Assembly (NCBI GenBank): GCA_016794465.1
Contig: JAEUKA010000064.1
Coordinates: forward strand, 16,079-80,078
Direction: 5' to 3'
DNA length: 64,000 nt
Source of the DNA: Myxococcales bacterium
Lineage (GTDB): Bacteria > Myxococcota_A > Polyangia > Palsa-1104 > JAEUJZ01
Shown: one piece after another, positions 1-9,253 of the stretch
Numbering within the stretch: position 1 is the stretch's first letter
Layout: each line of letters starts with the position of its first letter
Notes under the pieces: generated by a model
Database searches by the model: none
Told to the model about the DNA's origin: nothing
The model's input: the letters and a program-made list of their open reading frames with translations, nothing else
Program-made: the position numbers and the translations under genes

Positions 1-2
1 GC

Positions 3-881
3 GTGGCCCGCTTTGCCGAGCTGCGGAAGCGCTTCGAGTCGCTCTCGGTGGCGCAGAAGCTGTCGAGCGCGACCAACACCGACAACCAGCGACTGGCCCG
101 CGAGCGGCATTACAAGTACCTGCGCAGCCTCGACTTTCGAGTGGGTGAGCAGTGTCCGATGGCGGTGGACCCGACGAATCGACCCAAGGGCGACAGCTAC
201 CACGCCTTCCGGGGCGAGCACGGCAAGATCGTCGCCAAGAAGACCGTCAAGCTGCCCGCCAAGAGCGGCTTCGACGATGAAGAGTCGGTCGAGACATTCC
301 AAGTCTCTGCCCAGTCCGGCCTCTATTCGTTCGGCGCCAAGGAGATGAAGACCCACGACGGCAAGCCGTTTACCGGCAGCATCGGCGACATGGTCTTTTT
401 CTGCTACGCCAGCGCTTCGTCACACGGCTCGGGCAGCTATCTGCCGCCGGAGTTTCGCGACAAGGTCCTCGGCTCGGGGTTTGTGTCGCGCATCAAAGCT
501 CCGCCGCGCATCGTCAGCAAGTCCAAGTGGAATCCAGTCCATCTGCTGGGCCGAGGCACGCTGCGGATGGTGGCTCGCGAGGGTCGCTGGCCGATGCCCG
601 AGAACGCCATCGTCCTGAGTCACCTCCTGGTCGAAAAGGATCTGGGCAACGGGCGCTTCGAGATTCGCCTGGATGAGCCGCACGACGTGGGCCGTCCCGC
701 GACGGTGTCGTTCCTGCTCGATGTTCCCACGGGCCTGCGCGGGCGTGAGCTGGTCGGTCCGGGCGAGTGGCTCTGGGTTATCATGTCGCGCCCCGTGATT
801 GACAAGCAGCTTCGCAAGCTCATCCTCACCGCCGAGGACATTGAGCCGGTGTACGTCGAAGCGCTAGACGAGGCCAAGTAG
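3..881 (+). CDS. Hypothetical protein, possibly cut at its 5' end
   Basis: Unrecognised 292-residue soluble protein. It reads from a GTG at the very edge of the window, so the true start may lie upstream. There is no signal peptide, membrane segment or clear catalytic motif. The N-terminal 30 residues are charged and helical (RKRFESL...), and the middle has a GSIGDMVFF segment like a beta-strand core. The gene lies 12 bp before a ferredoxin gene on the same strand, so the two are probably co-transcribed. Codon use and G+C match the neighbours. The gene call is secure; the function is unknown. Confidence 0.75.
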   Translation: MARFAELRKRFESLSVAQKLSSATNTDNQRLARERHYKYLRSLDFRVGEQCPMAVDPTNRPKGDSYHAFRGEHGKIVAKKTVKLPAKSGFDDEESVETFQVSAQSGLYSFGAKEMKTHDGKPFTGSIGDMVFFCYASASSHGSGSYLPPEFRDKVLGSGFVSRIKAPPRIVSKSKWNPVHLLGRGTLRMVAREGRWPMPENAIVLSHLLVEKDLGNGRFEIRLDEPHDVGRPATVSFLLDVPTGLRGRELVGPGEWLWVIMSRPVIDKQLRKLILTAEDIEPVYVEALDEAK

Positions 882-893
882 ACAGAATCGAAC

Positions 894-1214
894 ATGCCCC
901 GCATTACTTTTGAACCGCAGAACAAGCTCGTCGAGTGCAGCCCTGAAGACACCGCGTTTGTGGCCGCCCGCCGTGCCGGGCTCATGATTCCGACGGCCTG
1001 CGTCGGTCGGGGATCGTGCGGGCTGTGCCGGGTCAAGGTGCTCGCCGGGGAAGAGTTTCTCCCGCCGGTCACCAAGGCCGAGAAGTTCCACCTTGGCAAC
1101 ACCTACTTCATCACCAAGCTCCGCCTCTCGTGTCAGCTCACGGTCAGCGGGGATGTGACCCTGCAGATCCCCGACGCGGTTGGGAAGAAGCTCCCGCTCT
1201 TGTCCCGCAAATAA
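894..1214 (+). CDS. 2Fe-2S ferredoxin (plant/vertebrate fold)
   Basis: Small 106-residue electron carrier. The cluster ligands are visible as C36-x5-C42-x2-C45 (ACVGRGSCGLC) and C80 in LRLSCQ, the usual Cx5CxxC...C spacing of beta-grasp 2Fe-2S ferredoxins. Length is normal and no reductase domain is fused. It follows an unknown gene by 12 bp and precedes an HU-like gene by 26 bp, so a short operon is likely. Its redox partner cannot be named from this context. Confidence 0.88.
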   Translation: MPRITFEPQNKLVECSPEDTAFVAARRAGLMIPTACVGRGSCGLCRVKVLAGEEFLPPVTKAEKFHLGNTYFITKLRLSCQLTVSGDVTLQIPDAVGKKLPLLSRK

Positions 1215-1240
1215 GCGCCCCCAGCCCAAGGACTCATGCC

Positions 1241-1588
1241 ATGAAAAAAGCGGATCTGGTGACCAGCATCGCCCACAAGCATCAGCTGCCCCGAGGCAAG
1301 ACCCAAGACATCATCGAAGATCTCTTTGAGGAGCTGGCGGCGGCACTGGTGCGGGGCGACAAGATCGATCTGCGCGGCTTTGGCACGTTCAGCATCCGCA
1401 GCGCCAAGGCTCGGCTGGGCCGAAATCCCCGCACTGGTGTGACCATCGAGATTCCAGCCCGGCGGGTCCCCGACTTTCGGCCCGGCACCGAGCTGCTTGC
1501 CCGCTGCAACCGAGCGGCCAGAATCACAGACGCTGACGATGCGAAGGCTGTCCCCAAACCCTCCCGAGCCGAGCCCCCGACCCGCTAG
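1241..1588 (+). CDS. HU/IHF-family DNA-binding protein
   Basis: 115-residue nucleoid-associated protein. The start is the ATG at 1241 (MKKADLV), preceded by AAGGA about 8 bases upstream. A longer reading from 1016 would overlap the ferredoxin gene and has no family similarity. The HU/IHF signature is clear: the N-terminal helical dimerisation part, then RGFGTFSIR (residues 45-53), GRNPRTG at the beta-arm and a closing FRPGTELL. About 22 residues beyond the usual 90 form a polar Pro/Arg-rich tail. The paralogue type (HU alpha, beta or IHF) cannot be decided. Confidence 0.92.
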   Translation: MKKADLVTSIAHKHQLPRGKTQDIIEDLFEELAAALVRGDKIDLRGFGTFSIRSAKARLGRNPRTGVTIEIPARRVPDFRPGTELLARCNRAARITDADDAKAVPKPSRAEPPTR

Positions 1589-1705
1589 CCGAGCTGTCCC
1601 TTGGATCGATCAATTTCCGACGGAAAATCGCTGACAACTGGCGCGGCCACACGCCTTTCCCGAAGAGCCCGACAAACTCGCCAAGCTCTGTGATAGAGTA
1701 GTCAG

Positions 1706-3619
1706 GTGGCCAAGTTAGGTCCCGGCGCAAAGGTCGGGGATCAGTTTCACCTTATCCGTAAGATTGGCGAAGGCGGCTGTGGCGAGGTCTTCCTTGCGGA
1801 GCAGACGACTCTGGGGCGGCATACAGTCGTCAAGCTGATGCACCCAGAGCTGTCGCGCGATGCCTCGTACGTCGAGCGATTCCGTCGTGAGGCGCGGCTT
1901 GCCGCCAGCCTGATCCATCACCATACGGCAGCGATCTACGCATTCGGCGAGACTCCCGACAAGGTGCTGTGGATTGCGATGGAGTACATTGAGGGCGAGA
2001 GCCTGCACAATGTGCTCGCGCGGGAGTCTCCCCGGCAGCTGGCCGAGCTGCTCAACCCCGTCGCCGATGTCCTCGACCGAGCCGCGTCACGCGGCATCAT
2101 CCACCGCGATGTCAAGCCAGACAACATCATGGTGGCGCCGGATGGCGATAGTCGACGGGCGGTGCTCCTGGACTTTGGCTTGGCTCGTCCGATGGAGGAC
2201 AACGACAAGCTGACCGCCGTCGGTGTCGCCGTGGGCTCGCCGACCTACATGAGCCCAGAGCAGGTCTTCGGTCCGACGGTGGATGCCGCGACCGATCGCT
2301 ACGCCTTGGGTGTGATTCTCTACATTGCCGTCGCCAAGCGGCCTCCGTTTAAGCATGAAGACCGGGTGCAGCTGGTGCTGATGCACAAGCGCAATCCGGT
2401 ACCGCCGCTGAATAGCTTTGTGCCGAGCATCCCGGTGGGTCATCCGCTCGACCAGTTCTTCCAAAAGGCGATGGCCAAGCAGCCCACCGAGCGCTTCCCA
2501 TCCGCTCGCACCTACATTGAAGAGTTCGTGCGGGCGATGGATGCCCAGCCGCTGCCGATCTTCGGTGAGTCGAGCCGCGCCGCGTCCAGTGGGCTCCGTC
2601 ACGTCGATAACAAGCCTGCGTCGCCGCCCCCCGCAGCGGCACCGGCAGGTCCACCACCGCCTCCGCCTCGACGAGCCGGTGGGCCTCCACCTCCAGTACC
2701 GGGAGCGATTCGCGCGACCCAGCCGCCGCAGGCCATGGGGAAGATTGAGCCGATTGCTCCCGCACAGCAGGCACTTCGCACGACGCTACCGGCGATGGGG
2801 GCTGTGTCTGACGCTGCTCCCCGCAACGATGCTGGACAGCGAGTCGAGCCGGCCAATGCGCGCAGCATCGAAGGGTGGGGGGCACGCAAAGCGGCACCAG
2901 CAGCCCAGCCTGTTGCCCAGCCCGTCCAGCCTGCACCGACACCAGCGGAAGCCGCCAGCTCTGCGCAGGGACATCGGCGACTTTTGGCCTTTGTCGGCAA
3001 CTCGGGCGAGGCCATCGACATCCTTTCTTCTCAGCAGGCGCTGCTTGGCAAGCACCGCGACTGTGACATCGTCTGCCGCGCCTTTCCTTCGCCTGACAAT
3101 GACTCCATCACGCACGGAGTCAGCCGCCAGCATGCTCGGCTCCTGGTCGTAAGCGGCAAGCTCCTCATCGAGGATCTGCGCAGCCTCAATGGCACCTTCG
3201 TCGATGACCGGCGCTTGGCACTGGGCACGCAGGTGTCGCTCTCCGATGGTCAGCTGGTTCGGCTCGGTCCGGTGCTGACGCTAGAGGTGCGGCTGCTCAA
3301 GGGTGGCGCGGCGGTGCTGCGTCGAGTCGACGAGTATCACGGCAACTTCCCGTCGTCCCTGCTGGTCTGGAAAGAGTTTGCGGTCGGTGACCCCGCGATT
3401 GCCATCGTTCCGCCCAGTGCCGACTCCGCCGTGCGCTGGGGGTCGATCCGTGTCCATGGCGAAAGCCAGGATCTGTGGTGGTACGGCCCGCAAGCCGTGC
3501 TGTGGCAGAGAAGCGGTCGCAGCATCAGCGGCGCCCAGGCGATTTTGCCGGGGGATCGACTCACGCTCGGGGCCACCACCATCGAGTGGGACGAAGGCCA
3601 AAAGCCCGGCCTCACGTAA
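1706..3619 (+). CDS. Ser/Thr protein kinase with C-terminal FHA domain
   Basis: 637-residue Hanks-type kinase starting at GTG. The catalytic domain spans residues 14-280: glycine loop GEGGCG (21-26), ATP lysine K43, HRDVKPDN (133-140), DFG (156-158) and the activation segment GSPTYMSPEQ. A Pro/Ala-rich linker (about 300-420) follows, then an FHA domain (about 427-530) with the phosphopeptide-binding GVSRQHA and LNGT motifs. A second, weaker FHA-like segment may occupy 555-630. No transmembrane helix is seen, so it is probably cytosolic. Kinases with their own FHA domain can bind their autophosphorylated form or recruit phosphorylated partners. It converges on the DUF1552 gene with no gap. Confidence 0.93.
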   Translation: MAKLGPGAKVGDQFHLIRKIGEGGCGEVFLAEQTTLGRHTVVKLMHPELSRDASYVERFRREARLAASLIHHHTAAIYAFGETPDKVLWIAMEYIEGESLHNVLARESPRQLAELLNPVADVLDRAASRGIIHRDVKPDNIMVAPDGDSRRAVLLDFGLARPMEDNDKLTAVGVAVGSPTYMSPEQVFGPTVDAATDRYALGVILYIAVAKRPPFKHEDRVQLVLMHKRNPVPPLNSFVPSIPVGHPLDQFFQKAMAKQPTERFPSARTYIEEFVRAMDAQPLPIFGESSRAASSGLRHVDNKPASPPPAAAPAGPPPPPPRRAGGPPPPVPGAIRATQPPQAMGKIEPIAPAQQALRTTLPAMGAVSDAAPRNDAGQRVEPANARSIEGWGARKAAPAAQPVAQPVQPAPTPAEAASSAQGHRRLLAFVGNSGEAIDILSSQQALLGKHRDCDIVCRAFPSPDNDSITHGVSRQHARLLVVSGKLLIEDLRSLNGTFVDDRRLALGTQVSLSDGQLVRLGPVLTLEVRLLKGGAAVLRRVDEYHGNFPSSLLVWKEFAVGDPAIAIVPPSADSAVRWGSIRVHGESQDLWWYGPQAVLWQRSGRSISGAQAILPGDRLTLGATTIEWDEGQKPGLT

Positions 3620-4933
3620 TCAGCCAAGTCCTGGCAGCGCTCCGGTTCCATCATCGCCAAACTTGCTGTTTGCCACCCCGACCGCATTCAGGATGCTGGT
3701 GTATAGGTTCGCGATTGGCTCCTCGCGGCGCAGGTGTCGACCGGGCCGGATCGCACCGCCCAGCCGTCCAGCCAGCAGCACCGGTAGGTCGGTGTGCGCA
3801 TGCGAGTTGCCATCGGCGCACTCACTCGAGAAAAAGACCAGCGTGCTGGCCAGCAGCGACGAACCATCTCTGTCTTTGGTCGACGCCAGCTTGTCGAGCA
3901 GATAGCCCAGCTGTTCGATCTCCCAGGTGTTGATGATCTGCAGCTGCGCTTGGATGCTCGCTTGGTTGCGGTGATGGGACAGCTCGTGATGCGCGCCGCT
4001 CACACCCGGCAGAAAGTTGTACGGCCGGTTCGAGCCGCCGTTGCCAAGCATGAACGTCATCACGCGGGTCAGATCACAGCGCATCGCCAGCACCATCAGG
4101 TCGCTCTCGGCCTTGAGCTGCTCGGCAATGCGCACATCGTCCGTCGGCGGCAGCGGCGAGTCACAGCTCATCCCGAGCGTCTGAAGGCGCTGCTCCACCT
4201 CGCGGACAGAGTGCAGGTACTCATCCAGCTTGTCGCGGTCGCTTCGGCCAAGCCGTCCCTTCAGGGACTCTGCATCGCGCAGCACGAAGTCCAGGACGCT
4301 CCGCCGATTGCGCAGGCGCTTTTCGGCGACTCCAGCCGACTGCGAGCTGTCTTGGAACAGCAGATCAAACAACAGCTGCGGCCCGACGATCTTCGCCAGC
4401 GGCGTCTTCGCCCCAATCCACGAGATATTTTGGCTATAGGCGCACGAGTAGCCCGAGTCACAGCTGCCCACCGACGCGCCACCCTCCATCCCCAGCGGCA
4501 GCGATGCAAAGCGCGTCCCTTGACCGAGCTTGGCCGCCGCGAGCTGGTCGACCGACACCCCGAGCCTGATCTCTGTCTCGCTCTTGAAGGCATGGGCACA
4601 GGTCAAAAACGCGCTGGTGCCGCCGGCATGATCGCCCGCGCCATCAGGACGGGCCGGCAGGTTGCGCAGCCCGGAGATCATCAGCAGCTCGCGGCGCAGC
4701 AGCTCCAGCGGCTTCAAAATGGCCGGCAGCTCGAAGTCGGCCCCTTCCGTGCTCGGTGTCCAGGCGGGCATGTGGATGCCGTTGGGAACGTAGTAAAAGA
4801 GCAGCCGCTGCGGCGCTCTGTCGATGGCACGGGCCGATCGCGGCAGCAGGCTTTCCAAGAACGGTAGGGCGAGCACAGCGCCGCTGCCACGCAGAAACTG
4901 CCGTCGGGAAGTGGTGCAGGTCTTGGGGTTCAT
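3620..4933 (-). CDS. DUF1552 family secreted protein
   Basis: 437-residue protein with a twin-arginine signal (RRQFLRG at 10-16, then a hydrophobic stretch and an Ala-x-Ala-like site near 36), so it should be exported folded by Tat. The body fits DUF1552: FYYVPNGIHMPAWTP near the N-terminus, SVDQLAA in the middle and HHELSHH toward the C-terminus. The function of the family is not established; it is nearly always encoded beside DUF1592/DUF1587 proteins, as here, where its ATG overlaps the upstream gene's stop by 4 bp. That implies translational coupling and a joint role at the envelope. Confidence 0.88.
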   Translation of the reverse strand: MNPKTCTTSRRQFLRGSGAVLALPFLESLLPRSARAIDRAPQRLLFYYVPNGIHMPAWTPSTEGADFELPAILKPLELLRRELLMISGLRNLPARPDGAGDHAGGTSAFLTCAHAFKSETEIRLGVSVDQLAAAKLGQGTRFASLPLGMEGGASVGSCDSGYSCAYSQNISWIGAKTPLAKIVGPQLLFDLLFQDSSQSAGVAEKRLRNRRSVLDFVLRDAESLKGRLGRSDRDKLDEYLHSVREVEQRLQTLGMSCDSPLPPTDDVRIAEQLKAESDLMVLAMRCDLTRVMTFMLGNGGSNRPYNFLPGVSGAHHELSHHRNQASIQAQLQIINTWEIEQLGYLLDKLASTKDRDGSSLLASTLVFFSSECADGNSHAHTDLPVLLAGRLGGAIRPGRHLRREEPIANLYTSILNAVGVANSKFGDDGTGALPGLG

Positions 4934-6990
4934 GGCACGGCTCCTTCTTCGGGCTCCCCGCGACGAGAGTGAAACGCATCCGACGCAGTGATCGCCAGGA
5001 TGAGCTGTCGCAGCGCTCCGCCGTGCTCACCGAGCGTGGTCGTCAGTGCCAAGATGCGATGCTCGTCCGCATCCGTCGGCGCTCTCCCCGTGGCGTAGGT
5101 AAACAGCTTCAGCACCGCACAGCGCAAAAAGCGTGGATCTTGGGCCAGCAGCCCGGCCAGTCCCGCACTGTCCGTAAACGTCGCACCGCTCGGTAGCTCT
5201 CCCGAGGAGTCAATGGCCTGACCTTCATCGCTCTGCCGGAACGCGCCGACCGCATCGAACGCTTCCAGTCCAAAGCCGATGGGGTCCATCAAGCGGTGAC
5301 AGCCCGCACACTCGGTCTTGCGGCGGTGTTCTTCCAGTCGCTGTCGGACGCTGCCCGGCGTCATCGTTGGTGCCAGGTCGGTTGCCACACCCGGCGGTGG
5401 CGGCGGCGGTGGCGAGCACAGCAGCTGCTCCAGCACCCACTTGCCCCGCTTGACCGGCGAGGTCCGCCCCGGATAGGAGGTCATCGTCAGCACGCTGCCC
5501 TGCGTCAGCAGACCTTGGCGCGGGGTTCCGACAAGTGGTGTCTTTTCCCACGGCACATCCGGCGCCGGTCCCGGAATTCCGTAGTGCTTGGCCAGCGCGG
5601 GCGACAGGTATGAAAACGGCTCGGTCAGCAACCGCTGGATGCCCAGCTCGCGACTACCAGAGAGTGGCAAAAACTCGCGCACAAACAGCTGTGTCTCTTG
5701 CTGCAGCTCGGCGCGCAGGGGCTCACTCCAGCCGGGAAAGCGCTTGGCATCGGGCGCCGCGTCGGTAAGCCCGCCCAGCTGCAGCCACTGGCTCGCAAAC
5801 CGCGTCAGCAGCGCTTCCGCTTTCGGATCTTCCAGCATCCGCGCCACCTGACGAATCAGCACCGACTCGTCCTGGCTCAGGCTCGACTGCTCCGCCACGC
5901 GCAGCAGCTCATCGTCGGGCATGGTGCTCCACAGAAAGTACGACAGCCGCGAGGCCAGCTCGAAGTCGCTCAGCCGATGCGGTGTGGTCGAGGTCGGGTC
6001 CGCATCCTGCTCGACGCGATACAGAAAGCGGGGCGACAGCAGGATCGCCAGCAGCGACGGACGCAGGCCGCTCACGAAGTCATCGCCGCTCTGCCAGCTT
6101 GCTTCGGCCAGCGTGCGCAGGGCCGCGATCTCCTCCTGCGTCACCGGTCGACGGAAGGCGCGGCGAGCCAAGCGTCCCACGATCTGATCGGCACAGGTCT
6201 GCCACTCGGCCAGGTCCGCGCTCGCTGGGCTGCACACCACCACCCGCCGACGCAGGCTGTTTTCCGGGCTGGCTCCGACTGGGCCGTGGACCCGAAACCA
6301 CAGCACACCCAGGTTGCGGTCGAGCGTCTTTTTGGGGTCCGGGTCCGGCAGGTAATGGTCGTTGGCAAAGCCGAAGCTCACCATGTGGGTACCGGGGGTC
6401 AGCGGGACTTCGACTTGGACCTGCTGCGGACTCGACTCGACCGCCGTGATCGGCACGGTCCGCACGGTGACGCCATCGACGGCGAACACCAGCGCTGCCG
6501 GATCGGGCGGCGCCTGCTCCCCAAACGCGAGCGCGCCGAAGGTATAGCTGCCAGCGGTCGGCACCTCGATGCGCACCGGAATCGTCGAGTTGGAGGTGAA
6601 AAAGATGTGACTGCGGCGGCGGTAGCGAACCTCGACATCGCCCACCTGGAGCGTCTTGCTCAGCGGAAAGCCGTCGGGACGCAGCACCTCATCGACGAGC
6701 GACTCGGCGGCTCGCAGGTAGCGCTCGACGTGGGTCGCGGACACGCTCAGCACCTGGGCGACGTTGTCGAAGCCATAGCCCACGTCATCGGCGGGGAACT
6801 GATCGGCCGGGCGCTGACTGGTGCCCAAAAGGTCCCGCACGGTGTGGTTGTACTCATCGCGGTTCAGGCGATGCAGCGTGACCCGGCCTGGATCGGGCGG
6901 CGCCGGCGGCTCGTCGCACCCGAAAAGCTGGCCCACGGACCAAAACGCAAGTGGCAAGACCCCAAGCCTTGGGCGTCGCTGAGCAGGCAT
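4930..6990 (-). CDS. DUF1587/1595/1592/1588/1585 lipoprotein with CxxCH motif
   Basis: 686-residue predicted lipoprotein (lipobox LFGC at 22-25). Domains in order: DUF1587 (36-100, RLNRDEYNHTVRDLLG), a beta-rich CBM-like insert (115-240), DUF1595 (265-330, ARRAFRRPVT), DUF1592 (338-475, SRLSYFLWSTMPDDELL), DUF1588 (488-590) and DUF1585 (600-672). A CAGCH motif at 561-565 could bind one c-type heme. This domain series is common in Planctomycetes and Myxococcota; its biochemical role is not established. The N-terminal cytochrome domain of many planctomycete members is absent. It is translationally coupled to the DUF1552 gene. Confidence 0.9.
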   Translation of the reverse strand: MPAQRRPRLGVLPLAFWSVGQLFGCDEPPAPPDPGRVTLHRLNRDEYNHTVRDLLGTSQRPADQFPADDVGYGFDNVAQVLSVSATHVERYLRAAESLVDEVLRPDGFPLSKTLQVGDVEVRYRRRSHIFFTSNSTIPVRIEVPTAGSYTFGALAFGEQAPPDPAALVFAVDGVTVRTVPITAVESSPQQVQVEVPLTPGTHMVSFGFANDHYLPDPDPKKTLDRNLGVLWFRVHGPVGASPENSLRRRVVVCSPASADLAEWQTCADQIVGRLARRAFRRPVTQEEIAALRTLAEASWQSGDDFVSGLRPSLLAILLSPRFLYRVEQDADPTSTTPHRLSDFELASRLSYFLWSTMPDDELLRVAEQSSLSQDESVLIRQVARMLEDPKAEALLTRFASQWLQLGGLTDAAPDAKRFPGWSEPLRAELQQETQLFVREFLPLSGSRELGIQRLLTEPFSYLSPALAKHYGIPGPAPDVPWEKTPLVGTPRQGLLTQGSVLTMTSYPGRTSPVKRGKWVLEQLLCSPPPPPPPGVATDLAPTMTPGSVRQRLEEHRRKTECAGCHRLMDPIGFGLEAFDAVGAFRQSDEGQAIDSSGELPSGATFTDSAGLAGLLAQDPRFLRCAVLKLFTYATGRAPTDADEHRILALTTTLGEHGGALRQLILAITASDAFHSRRGEPEEGAVP

Positions 6991-7050
6991 CTTCGCTACC
7001 TCCTAGTGGCCGATGTACCGCAGAAGCAGCGAGAGCGACAAGCTTTTGTC

Positions 7051-9216
7051 TTACTTGGTAGTGGCGTGTGCGGTCAGCGGTGCCAGTGCGGCAGTCGGTG
7101 CGCTGCCCACCGTAAGCTCGCGACGAAGGACAGCGTTGTACTGCCGCAGGGCCTGCTGCTGATGCTTCCGATATGCCAGCAGGGCTTCGTACTGCGCGCG
7201 ATGCGGTCCACAGCCCAGCCGCTTGCGCTCTCCCGGGTCGGTCTGAAGGTCATACGCCCAGCACGAGCCATCGCGAAACGACACCTGCAGCTTGACCAGC
7301 GACTCACTGACCGACGACGACGTGTCTTCATTCCCGTACAAGAAGATGTACTTGCGACGGAAGTGGTCCTGAAACAGCGACTCTCCTTGGAGAAGCTGCG
7401 GGTCGTATGACCGGCCCAGGGCATCGAGCAGCGTCGGCAGGATGTCCACGTGACTGGTCGGGGCGCTGACGACTCGGGGCGGAAACAGGCGCGGATGCAG
7501 CAGCAGCGCGGGCGTCCGGTAGTTCTCATTAAAGCTCTGCCGCGAGTGGGTGTAGTTGTGCGGGTGCTGGCCAAACGCTTCGCCGTGGTCGCCCGCAATC
7601 ACAAAGATCGTCTTGTCGAGCAGCCCCAGCTCGGTCGCCTTCTTGTAGATCCGCGCAAGCTGCCCGTCGAGGTAGTGCAGGTTGTTGTAGTACAGGTTCA
7701 GTGGTCGCGTCGGCTCGGCGATGTGCGACTCCTTGCCGTAGTCGGGATACGGCCAGTGCGCCAGGAAGCTGTAGTAGACCGCCACGAACGGCTCGGCCCG
7801 ACCGGCGGCTGCGCTGAGCTTCTGAAGAAACACCGATACCGTCTCTGCTTCATCGCGGGCATGCGCGCGGCCACCGGGGGCGTTCTTGCGAATCGGCAGG
7901 TTGTGATAGCCCCACAGCTCCGCAAAGCCGCTGTGCAGCATGTACGCGTGCGGGAAGTACCAGTCGAGCGATCCCGGCGTCACCAAAAACCGCTGATAGG
8001 TCGGCCCCAAATACGTCAGCAGCGAGGGCAGGTAGATGTCCTTCCGCACATCCCAGATTCCCGCTTCCGGCATCACGTACAGCCCCGACATCAGCGAGAA
8101 GATGCCGCGCGGACTCGAGTTCCCCGCCGAGAAGTGGTTGCGCAAGAGCAGCCCCTGCTCGGACAGCGAGTGCAGAAACGGCATCGCCCACTTGCCGCTC
8201 GGCATCGGCGCCAGCGCATAGTCGGCCCCCGTGCTCTCAAGCAGCAGCACCACCACGTTGAGCGGCTCGCCACCCGGCGGCTTGGTGAGCTGGATCGGCC
8301 GCTCGCTGGCGGGATGCGCAAACTGGACCGACGAAAGCGCCATGGACGGTCGCCGACCGGGCAGTCCGCCGCCCAGACCCATCGCGGTCGCGGAGGCATC
8401 ATCGTCAACCGATGTCGGCTCGGGCAGGTCTTCCCCGGTGGGCGGTCCATCTCCCGAGTTGCCGGGGGGACTGCCTTCGCCGGTTCCTCGCGTGGCGGCA
8501 CTGGCTGCTTTGACGCCCACCCCAAAGTGGACCCGCGCCAGCCCGACCGGGGGGCGACGGCTCTCCAGCAGCTCACTGGTCAAAAAGCCCAGCGGATGAT
8601 GCAGCAGCGCCGTCTGCAGCGGAGCCGCCGGCACTCGCACCGCCCACGTCAATAGCGCCACCGTCACTGTCCCCAGCGTTAGCAGGCACAGCAGCCGTGA
8701 AAAGCGGTGTAGCGCCAGCCCACCCAGCACCAGCCAAAATCCCCCGAGCGGCAGCACCAGATAGGGCAGCTCACTGCGCGGCAGCATCGCCCACGACTCG
8801 CGAACCGCCGCTGGCTCTGCCGATTCCCGCAGCAGGTCCAGCGTCAGCCCCGACCGCATCGCCAGCAGCGTCCCATGGTGCGCCTGCAGCAGCATTCCCA
8901 GCAGCACGAGCAGCAGGCTCAGCAGCAAGAGGCCTGAGCGCCGCAGCCAGCGCCAGCGACCGAGCGGCAGCAGCAGCAGCAACACCAGCCACGTCAGTGC
9001 CGCCACGCTGACTCCCAGCAGCGCGTCACTGCCCAGCTGCCGCAGCAGCTCCGACCGGGCAATCGGCTCATCGGCCCACTGTGTCGGATCTTGGATCGCC
9101 AGCAGCAGCCGATGCCGATACCCATACGCACTGAGCAGCAGCGCCCCCAGCATGGCAAGCGCCACGCTGAGCCCCGGCGGTAGCAACCGCACTCCGCGCT
9201 GCGAACCAGACAGCAT
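7051..9216 (-). CDS. LtaS/MdoB-like membrane phosphotransferase (sulfatase fold)
   Basis: 721-residue inner-membrane protein. Several hydrophobic segments fill residues 12-195, a Gly/Pro/acidic linker spans 235-315 and an alkaline-phosphatase-superfamily domain covers about 318-690. The domain opens with VVVLLLESTG, an Asp/Glu metal-site strand of LtaS type. The nucleophile region is GNSSPRGIFSLMSG, with serines in place of the Cys of true sulfatases. A later AGDHGEAFG supplies metal ligands. Sulfatase activity through a Cys-derived formylglycine is therefore unlikely; transfer of a phosphoglycerol- or phosphoethanolamine-type group to an envelope glycan or lipid is more plausible. It lies 60 bp upstream of the DUF1592/DUF1552 pair. 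Confidence 0.82.
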   Translation of the reverse strand: MLSGSQRGVRLLPPGLSVALAMLGALLLSAYGYRHRLLLAIQDPTQWADEPIARSELLRQLGSDALLGVSVAALTWLVLLLLLPLGRWRWLRRSGLLLLSLLLVLLGMLLQAHHGTLLAMRSGLTLDLLRESAEPAAVRESWAMLPRSELPYLVLPLGGFWLVLGGLALHRFSRLLCLLTLGTVTVALLTWAVRVPAAPLQTALLHHPLGFLTSELLESRRPPVGLARVHFGVGVKAASAATRGTGEGSPPGNSGDGPPTGEDLPEPTSVDDDASATAMGLGGGLPGRRPSMALSSVQFAHPASERPIQLTKPPGGEPLNVVVLLLESTGADYALAPMPSGKWAMPFLHSLSEQGLLLRNHFSAGNSSPRGIFSLMSGLYVMPEAGIWDVRKDIYLPSLLTYLGPTYQRFLVTPGSLDWYFPHAYMLHSGFAELWGYHNLPIRKNAPGGRAHARDEAETVSVFLQKLSAAAGRAEPFVAVYYSFLAHWPYPDYGKESHIAEPTRPLNLYYNNLHYLDGQLARIYKKATELGLLDKTIFVIAGDHGEAFGQHPHNYTHSRQSFNENYRTPALLLHPRLFPPRVVSAPTSHVDILPTLLDALGRSYDPQLLQGESLFQDHFRRKYIFLYGNEDTSSSVSESLVKLQVSFRDGSCWAYDLQTDPGERKRLGCGPHRAQYEALLAYRKHQQQALRQYNAVLRRELTVGSAPTAALAPLTAHATTK

Positions 9217-9253
9217 CAGTCTTTATTTTCGCTGAAAACCCGACCGAAGAGGC

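Noticed and set aside
5698..7410. Plus-strand 570-residue open frame
   Set aside because: Antisense shadow of the DUF1592 and phosphotransferase genes in high-G+C DNA; Arg/Gln/His-rich with no family pattern.
7450..8655. Plus-strand 401-residue open frame
   Set aside because: Antisense to the phosphotransferase gene, whose motifs and membrane segments are clear; the composition is typical of a shadow.
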